Below, piece after piece: positions 6,454 through 10,682 of a DNA stretch of 10,682 bases. The translations under genes were made by a program, and so were the position numbers. Below the pieces are notes generated by a model. That model was given only the letters and a program-made list of their open reading frames with translations. It made no database searches and was not told the DNA's origin. How positions within the stretch are numbered: position 1 is the stretch's first letter; each line of letters starts with the position of its first letter. The DNA is taken from contig DKII01000062.1 in the NCBI GenBank assembly GCA_002454125.1, positions 1 through 10,682 on the forward strand, given 5' to 3'. This DNA comes from Novosphingobium sp. UBA6722 (GTDB lineage Bacteria; Pseudomonadota; Alphaproteobacteria; Sphingomonadales; Sphingomonadaceae).

Positions 6454-7654
6454 TCCGCTGACCATCGGCTTCCTCCCTCTGGTCGACGCGGCGCTGCCGA
6501 TCCTCGCGCATGAGCACGGCTTTGCCGAGGATGAGGGGCTTTCGCTGGCGCTGGTGCGCGACATGAGTTGGGCCACGGTGCAGGACCGGCTGCTTTACGG
6601 CCACAGCGACGCCGCGCATCTGGTCGCGCCGCTGGCGCTCGCAACCACGCTCGGACGGGGGCGGCCGGCGCAGCCGCTCTCGGTACCTTTCGTGCTCGGG
6701 CTCAACGGCAATGCGATCACCATGCGTCCGGACCTTGCTGAACGCATCTGTCCGCCGGGACGACTGGGGGATGCGCGGCAGGTGGGGACGACGCTCGCGG
6801 CCACCGCCAAGACCAGCGCGGCCCAAGGCAAGCGGCTGCGCTTCGGGGTCGTCCATCGCTATTCGAGCCACAATTACATGCTGCGCTACTGGCTCGCGGC
6901 GAGCGGTATCCGCCCGGACCATGACGTCGAGATCGTCACCATCGCGCCGCCGTTCTGCGCCGATGCGCTGGAGGCGGGCGAGGTCGACGGGATCTGCGTG
7001 GGCGAGCCGTGGAATTCGGTCGCGGTCGAGCGCGGCGCGGGGCGGATCGTGCTGGCCACCGCGCAGATCTGGCGGCGCGGGGTGGAGAAGGTCCTCGCAT
7101 TTCGCGAGACCGTGCTGGAGGAGCGGCGCGAGCAGGCAGAGGCGTTGATCCGCGCGCTGGTGCGAGCGGCACGACACTTTGTCGAGCCGGAAAACTGGGA
7201 AGCCAATTCGAGGATCCTGGCTCGGCCCGAGTACCTCGATAGTTCGCGAATGCTGATCGAACGGGCCATCTCCGACCGCCTCCTTCTCGCGAAAGATGGA
7301 CCGCTCGTCCATTATCCCGATTTCATGTTCCAGTATCGCGAGGCGGCAAATTTCCCCTGGGTCAGCCAGGCGGAGTGGCTCTACACTCAGATGGTGCGGT
7401 GGGAGGAGCCCGGCTACAATCCGGCGGATGCGGCAAAGGCGGCGCGCGTGTTCCGCCCCGACGTTTACCGCAGCGCTTTGCGCGGGCTCGATGAACCGCT
7501 GCCGGGGGCCAGTTCCAAGGTCGAAGGCAGTCTTTCCCACACCACGGTGGTCGGCACCGAGCAGGGCGCCATGACTATGGAATCGAACAGCTTCTTTGAC
7601 GGGCGAACGTTCGATCCGGCGGACCTCAAGGGCTACCTCGCGCACCTCCCCTGA
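6446..7654 (+). CDS. nasS: NasS, cytoplasmic nitrate/nitrite sensor (NrtA/CmpA family)
   Basis: 402-residue soluble ligand-binding protein related to the periplasmic NrtA/CmpA nitrate and bicarbonate receptors, but with no signal peptide: it begins MPDPLTIGFLPLVDAALP. This is the hallmark of NasS, which binds nitrate in the cytoplasm and releases NasT. Family segments visible are PLSVPFVLGLNGNAITM (about 77-93), SSHNYMLRYWLAASGI, then ICVGEPWNSVAVE and IVLATAQIW, and the C-terminal VVGTEQGAMTMESNSFFDG. I chose the ATG at 6446 over an upstream TTG at 6434 because GGGGGA lies about four bases before it. It overlaps the 3' end of nasT by eight bases (ATGCCTGA), so the partners are made together. 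Its stop is 67 bases before the first hairpin of the putative ANTAR leader. Confidence 0.92.
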   Translation: MPDPLTIGFLPLVDAALPILAHEHGFAEDEGLSLALVRDMSWATVQDRLLYGHSDAAHLVAPLALATTLGRGRPAQPLSVPFVLGLNGNAITMRPDLAERICPPGRLGDARQVGTTLAATAKTSAAQGKRLRFGVVHRYSSHNYMLRYWLAASGIRPDHDVEIVTIAPPFCADALEAGEVDGICVGEPWNSVAVERGAGRIVLATAQIWRRGVEKVLAFRETVLEERREQAEALIRALVRAARHFVEPENWEANSRILARPEYLDSSRMLIERAISDRLLLAKDGPLVHYPDFMFQYREAANFPWVSQAEWLYTQMVRWEEPGYNPADAAKAARVFRPDVYRSALRGLDEPLPGASSKVEGSLSHTTVVGTEQGAMTMESNSFFDGRTFDPADLKGYLAHLP

Positions 7655-7693
7655 TGCTGCGTTGCAAAAATAGCTTTACGCACGTGCAGCAAA

Positions 7694-7709
7694 TGGCATA
7701 GCTTGAGCG
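7694..7709 (+). promoter_or_regulatory. Candidate sigma-54-like promoter for the nas leader
   Basis: TGGCATA at 7694-7700 gives a good -24 element. The GC at 7707-7708 lies exactly where the -12 GC belongs (GG, ten bases, GC), though the consensus TT before it is GA. If used, transcription would start near 7720, two bases before the first leader hairpin. Nitrate-assimilation leaders in other proteobacteria are often sigma-54/NtrC controlled. A sigma-70 reading (TTTACG at 7675-7680, CATAGC at 7697-7702, spacer 16) is an equally weak alternative. Confidence 0.35.
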
Positions 7710-7721
7710 AGTCGGCAGGAT

Positions 7722-7830
7722 GTGACCCAAAGCCGGGTTGCGCTGTTCCTCCGGCAAGAGTTCAGACATTGCGTGGCAACGACGCCGCCCGAACCGGTCC
7801 TCCAACGGACCTGCTCGAGGCGGCTTTTTT
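7722..7830 (+). promoter_or_regulatory. Putative ANTAR (NasT) target leader: two hexaloop hairpins plus terminator
   Basis: Hairpin P1 has stem 7722-7728/7735-7741 (three G-C pairs next to the loop, then A-T, two wobbles and G-C) and the six-base loop AAAGCC (7729-7734). Hairpin P2 has stem GTGGC/GCCGC (7773-7777/7784-7788) and loop AACGAC (7778-7783). Both loops have A at position 1 and G at position 4, the published ANTAR recognition rule. A 31-base linker separates them. The 3' arm of P2 (GCCGC) is the start of the 5' terminator arm (7784-7789), so P2 and terminator exclude each other, as the antitermination model needs. The leader lies directly downstream of nasT-nasS. No plus-strand gene follows until the transporter at 9660; the intervening kinase gene is on the other strand. 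Confidence 0.8.
7784..7830 (+). terminator. Intrinsic terminator of the nas leader
   Basis: GCCGCC (7784-7789) pairs with GGCGGC (7819-7824). The stem continues with CGA/TCG past one bulged A, and an inner stem GGTCC/GGACC (7796-7800/7807-7811) has a six-base loop. Six T residues (7825-7830) follow at once. This is a strong rho-independent terminator on the plus strand. It is also the natural end of the nasT-nasS transcript if that transcript runs this far. Confidence 0.85.
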
Positions 7831-7837
7831 GCGTGCG

Positions 7838-7857
7838 CACGGTGGAGCGAGACCGTG
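7838..7857. other. Small hairpin downstream of the kinase gene
   Basis: CACGGT (7838-7843) and ACCGTG (7852-7857) form a 6-bp stem with an eight-base loop, just past the kinase stop when read on the minus strand. No T-run follows on that strand, so it is not a convincing terminator for the kinase transcript. It may protect the 3' end. Confidence 0.35.
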
Positions 7858-7872
7858 GCGACAAGGGCAAGA

Positions 7873-9564
7873 TCAGCGCAGCAGCAGCGAGGCCAGCAGC
7901 CCCGCGGCAAGCAGCGCGCTGATCACCTGCCAGAACCGCACCGGGTCGCGCTCGATCAGCGGAACGGGGCGCTTGCCGCCCCGTTCGAGCAAGCTGCCCC
8001 CCTCCAGTGCGCGCAGCAGTTCGACGACGTCGCCGAACCTCGCCTCGCGGTCGGGCTGGATCGCGGTGACGATCGCATCGTCGAGCCAGCTGGGGATCTC
8101 CGGGCGGTGGCGCGACGGTGGCAGGGGCTTGCCGAAACGTGGACGCTGGAACGCTTCCTGCTCGCCAAAGGGCCACTTGCCGGTGAACCATCGGTAAAGC
8201 GTAACACCCAGCGCGAACTGGTCGGTGAGCTCGTCGCCGGCGTTGCCCTCGAACTGCTCGGGGGGCATGAAGCCGGGGGTGCCCGGGATCTCGTCGGGGC
8301 GGAAGTCCTCGACCCGCGGCAGGCGCGCGACGCCGAGGTCGATCAGCTTGAGCCCGCCGTCCGCCGTCATCATGACATTGTCGGGCTTGATGTCGCGGTG
8401 GATCACCTCGAGCCGGTGCAGCGCGGCGACCGCACGGGTCAGCCTGGTCGCCGCCTCCAGCCCGGCCGGGAGCGGCGGCAAGGCGCGGTCGAGGCGCTGC
8501 TGCATCGTTTCGCCGTCAAGCAGCGGCTGGACGCCGTACAGCGCGGTCTGGCGGTCGGGTCGAACCGGGTGCGCGGCCAGCACGAATGGGCTGGTAACCC
8601 GCTGGGCCAACAGCATTTCGCGCGCGAAGGCGAGGCGCAGCGCACGCTCGGACAACACTTCGCGGCGGGGGAATTTCAGCACCACCGCGCTGCCGTCCTC
8701 GCTATCCGTGGCAACCAGCAGCACGGCATGGCGACCCTCCGACAGGACCCGGTCGATGCGGAAGCCGTCGATCGATTCGCCAGGCTGCGGCCGCTCGACA
8801 AACGGCAGGGCGGAAAGACCGGCGAGGATGCCGTCGTGGTCGGGCTCGGGCAGGCGTACGACATCGAGCACCAGCGCGGTTGCGTTGTCATGGCCGCCGG
8901 CCGCGATCGCGGCATCGGCGAGCTGCTGCGCGGTGGACTCGGCGCTGGTATTCTCGGCAAGGATCGCGGCGATCCGCTTGTCGGAGAGCACGCCATGGAC
9001 GCCGTCGCTGGTCAGCAGCAGGCGGTCGTGCTCGGCAAGTTCGATCGTCGCGTGATCGAGCCGCAGTTCGGGTTCGATGCCGATCGCACGGATCAGCACG
9101 TGGTTGAGGTCGGGTTCGGGACGAACGTGGTCGGTCGTCAGGCGCGCCAGCCGCCCGCCGGAGAAGCGCCAGGCGCGGCTGTCGCCGACGTGGACGAGAT
9201 GGGCGCGCCGTCCCCTGAGCGCAAACGCGGTGAAGGTTGTGGCGCTGTTGGTCATCGCCTCGCCCTTGCCCTGGGCGTGGAGCCAGCGGTTGTAAGCCGT
9301 GAGCGGTGCCTGCATCGCGCGCGCCGGGCCGAGCGTGTCGGTGACCGCGTAAAATCCTTCGATCAAGGCGTGCACCGCCAGTTCCGCCGCCGCCCGTCCG
9401 GCCTTGCCACCCGACACTCCGTCAGCCACCGCAGCGATCACCCCGTGGCGCGCGCGTTCGAGCGCGGTGCCGATATGCACCCCGCCGAAATCCTGATTCT
9501 CCGCTCTCGGCCCGGTAAGGCTGGCAAAGCCCGCCGCCACCGTCAGTTCGCCGCTGCTGCGCAT
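7873..9564 (-). CDS. Bifunctional PP2C-type phosphatase / Ser-Thr protein kinase, membrane-anchored
   Basis: 563-residue fusion. The N-terminal PP2C domain (about 1-235) shows RAENQDF (D25), AAVADGVSGG (D48), HVGDSRAW (127-129), LTSDGVHG (D187) and GGHDNATAL (D226), so the metal-binding aspartates are present. The kinase domain (about 265-530) has VVLKF (K297), a likely helix-C glutamate E316, HRDIKPDN (catalytic D391), DLG in place of DFG (D409) and GTPGFMPPEQ. The glycine loop is poor (LSEGRHAVLLVA, one glycine). A single hydrophobic helix at about 545-562 ends the protein, placing both enzymes in the cytoplasm on the inner membrane. Similar fusions sit in nitrate-assimilation clusters of other proteobacteria, usually codirectional with the transporter; their targets are not established. 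Here the gene is divergent from the transporter and convergent with nasS. The ATG at 9564 is preceded by GAGGGG at slightly long spacing, with an in-frame stop just upstream. Confidence 0.93.
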   Translation of the reverse strand: MRSSGELTVAAGFASLTGPRAENQDFGGVHIGTALERARHGVIAAVADGVSGGKAGRAAAELAVHALIEGFYAVTDTLGPARAMQAPLTAYNRWLHAQGKGEAMTNSATTFTAFALRGRRAHLVHVGDSRAWRFSGGRLARLTTDHVRPEPDLNHVLIRAIGIEPELRLDHATIELAEHDRLLLTSDGVHGVLSDKRIAAILAENTSAESTAQQLADAAIAAGGHDNATALVLDVVRLPEPDHDGILAGLSALPFVERPQPGESIDGFRIDRVLSEGRHAVLLVATDSEDGSAVVLKFPRREVLSERALRLAFAREMLLAQRVTSPFVLAAHPVRPDRQTALYGVQPLLDGETMQQRLDRALPPLPAGLEAATRLTRAVAALHRLEVIHRDIKPDNVMMTADGGLKLIDLGVARLPRVEDFRPDEIPGTPGFMPPEQFEGNAGDELTDQFALGVTLYRWFTGKWPFGEQEAFQRPRFGKPLPPSRHRPEIPSWLDDAIVTAIQPDREARFGDVVELLRALEGGSLLERGGKRPVPLIERDPVRFWQVISALLAAGLLASLLLR

Positions 9565-9585
9565 CGCGTTTCGCTACCCCTCGCA

Positions 9586-9608
9586 CGTACGGGCGCCACG
9601 CCCGCACG
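9586..9608. other. Hairpin in the kinase / nitrate transporter divergent gap
   Basis: The stem CGTACGGGCG/CGCCCGCACG pairs nine of ten positions (one A-C mismatch) around the triloop CCA. It lies in the 95-base gap between two divergent starts, so it falls in the 5' untranslated region of one or both. It is not an ANTAR hexaloop and has no T-run. It could affect translation or be an operator. Confidence 0.4.
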
Positions 9609-9644
9609 CACGAGGATCGTTTCCATGACCGTTCCGTCAAGTCC

Positions 9645-9651
9645 AAGGAGG
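9645..9651 (+). promoter_or_regulatory. Strong ribosome binding site of the nitrate transporter
   Basis: AAGGAGG, eight bases before the ATG at 9660. This near-perfect Shine-Dalgarno sequence settles the transporter start. No plus-strand promoter is obvious between it and the kinase start. Confidence 0.8.
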
Positions 9652-9659
9652 GCCTAACA

Positions 9660-10682
9660 ATGGCAACGCTCGCCATGACACAGGAAATGCCAACAATCGC
9701 GCGTGGAAAACCGTTCTGGCAATCGGGCCACCGCCCGACTTTGCTGGCCGCGTTCCTCTATTTCGACGTCGCCTTCATGGTGTGGGTCATGCTCGGGCCA
9801 CTGGCGCCGATCATTTCCAAGCAGCTGGCGCTCGATCCGGCGCAAAAGGGCATGATGGTTGCCGTCCCGACGCTGGCGGGTGCGGTGATCCGCCTGATCA
9901 ACGGGCTGCTGGTCGACCGGATCGGGCAGAAGCTTACCGGCACGATCAGCCAGCTGGTGGTGATCGTGGGCCTGTTTGTTGCCTGGTGGTTCGGAGTTTC
10001 GACTTACGAAGGCACGCTGGCGGTCGGCGTGATCCTGGGCTTTGCGGGTGCGAGCTTCGCGGTCTCGCTGCCGCTGGCGAGCCGCTGGTATCCGCCCGAG
10101 CACCAGGGCAAGGCGATGGGCATCGCCGGCATGGGCAATTCGGGCACGGTCTTCGCCTCGCTGTTCGCGGCGCTGCTCGCCAAGGCCTATGGATGGACCA
10201 ACGTCTTCGGCCTCGCGCTGATCCCGCTGGTGCTGGTCTTCATCTATTACCAGATCGCCGCCAAGGACAGCCCCGACCAGCCCGAGCCCAAGCCGCTGTC
10301 GGCCTATGCCGCGGTGCTCAAGGAAGGCGATGCCTGGTGGTTCATGCTGTTCTACTTCGTCACCTTCGGCGGCTTCGTCGGCCTCTCCAACACCCTGCCG
10401 ACCTTCTACACCGACAGCTTCGGAGTGACCCCGGTGATCGCCGGGTACTGCACGGCGGCAGCGGTGTTCATGGGTTCGCTGCTGCGCCCGATGGGCGGCG
10501 CGCTGGCTGACCGCTTCGGCGGGATCAAAACGCTCACCGTCGTCTATGTCGTCGCCGCAGTGCTGCTGGTCGCCATCTCGCAGGTCGCGACGAGCGGGAT
10601 CGCCGTGGCCGTGGTGCTGTTCGTCGCAACGCTCGGAGCGCTCGGAGTCGGCAACGGGGCGGTGTTCCAGCTGGTGCCGCAG
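9660..10682 (+). CDS. NarK/NasA-type nitrate/nitrite transporter, MFS (partial, C-terminus outside window)
   Basis: First 341 residues of a major facilitator protein of the nitrate/nitrite porter family; transports nitrate across the inner membrane for assimilation. Visible are repeated hydrophobic helices beginning TLLAAFLYFDVAFMVWVMLG, the loop LLVDRIGQK typical of MFS between helices 2 and 3, and the nitrate-porter signature GIAGMGNSGTVFAS in helix 5. A cytoplasmic stretch (about 200-220, KDSPDQPEPKPLS) is followed by the second half, with RPMGGALADRFGG. The family has about 400-ish residues and 12 helices; the window ends in about helix 10, with QLVPQ. Context with nasT-nasS and the kinase-phosphatase supports assimilatory nitrate uptake rather than respiratory exchange. 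The frame is open to the edge. Further nitrate genes (nirB, nirD, nasA reductase) would be expected beyond the window. Confidence 0.93.
   Translation, partial: MATLAMTQEMPTIARGKPFWQSGHRPTLLAAFLYFDVAFMVWVMLGPLAPIISKQLALDPAQKGMMVAVPTLAGAVIRLINGLLVDRIGQKLTGTISQLVVIVGLFVAWWFGVSTYEGTLAVGVILGFAGASFAVSLPLASRWYPPEHQGKAMGIAGMGNSGTVFASLFAALLAKAYGWTNVFGLALIPLVLVFIYYQIAAKDSPDQPEPKPLSAYAAVLKEGDAWWFMLFYFVTFGGFVGLSNTLPTFYTDSFGVTPVIAGYCTAAAVFMGSLLRPMGGALADRFGGIKTLTVVYVVAAVLLVAISQVATSGIAVAVVLFVATLGALGVGNGAVFQLVPQ

Noticed and set aside
6416..7645. 409-codon minus-strand open frame
   Set aside because: Shadow of nasS; the plus-strand frame matches the NrtA/CmpA family throughout.
9612..9640. TTGACG and a poor -10 on the minus strand upstream of the kinase
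   Set aside because: The -35 is good, but the best -10 (GATCCT or ATCCTC) matches the consensus poorly; too weak to list as a promoter.
7738..9657. 639-codon open frame on the plus strand across the kinase gene
   Set aside because: It is antisense to the kinase-phosphatase, whose motifs are clear. Long open antisense frames are expected in GC-rich DNA, and the product shows no recognisable domain.
9565..9659. A second ANTAR leader directly before the transporter
   Set aside because: I looked for paired hexaloop hairpins with A1/G4 and a T-run terminator; only a triloop hairpin without T-run is present.
1..10682. CRISPR arrays, tRNA or rRNA genes, insertion sequences or prophage genes
   Set aside because: No regularly spaced repeats, cloverleaf sequences, transposase or integrase motifs were seen on either strand.

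Overview
The window is high-GC bacterial DNA with dense, intron-free genes and many GTG/ATG starts behind purine-rich ribosome binding sites. Gene content (EttA, a secreted M28 peptidase, a DUF1800/DUF1501 pair, NasT-NasS) and codon use suggest an alphaproteobacterium, quite possibly a sphingomonad. That placement is inference, since no database search was possible.

Left part (1-5091), housekeeping and exported proteins. A truncated ettA, an ABC-F translation factor, runs leftward off the window. Diverging from it is a signal-peptide-bearing M28 zinc peptidase. Converging on the peptidase is a two-gene minus-strand operon: a DUF1800 protein, then a Tat-exported DUF1501 protein. The peptidase and DUF1501 genes share one palindromic CTAG as the stop codon on both strands.

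Middle (5092-5868). This stretch of about 780 bases has no recognised gene. It holds an AT-rich block, a repeated CGGTTACC motif, a hairpin, one weak small ORF with a good ribosome binding site, and further short repeats upstream of nasT.

Right part (5869-10682), nitrate assimilation control and uptake. nasT (ANTAR-domain RNA-binding antiterminator) overlaps nasS (cytoplasmic nitrate sensor of the NrtA/CmpA family). Next comes a minus-strand gene for a membrane-anchored PP2C phosphatase-Ser/Thr kinase fusion, and then, divergent from it, a NarK/NasA-type nitrate transporter cut by the window edge. Known biology is that NasS holds NasT inactive until nitrate binds, and free NasT then prevents termination in the leader of the nitrate genes.

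The most notable observation is a textbook-looking ANTAR target RNA in the short gap after nasS (7722-7830, plus strand). It has two hairpins with six-base loops carrying A at position 1 and G at position 4. The 3' arm of the second hairpin is also the 5' arm of a GC-rich terminator followed by six T. The gene immediately downstream, however, is the kinase-phosphatase on the opposite strand. Antitermination would therefore make about 1.8 kb of RNA antisense to the kinase before reaching the transporter gene. This looks like an excludon-like nitrate switch, or the mark of a gene insertion or inversion between leader and transporter.
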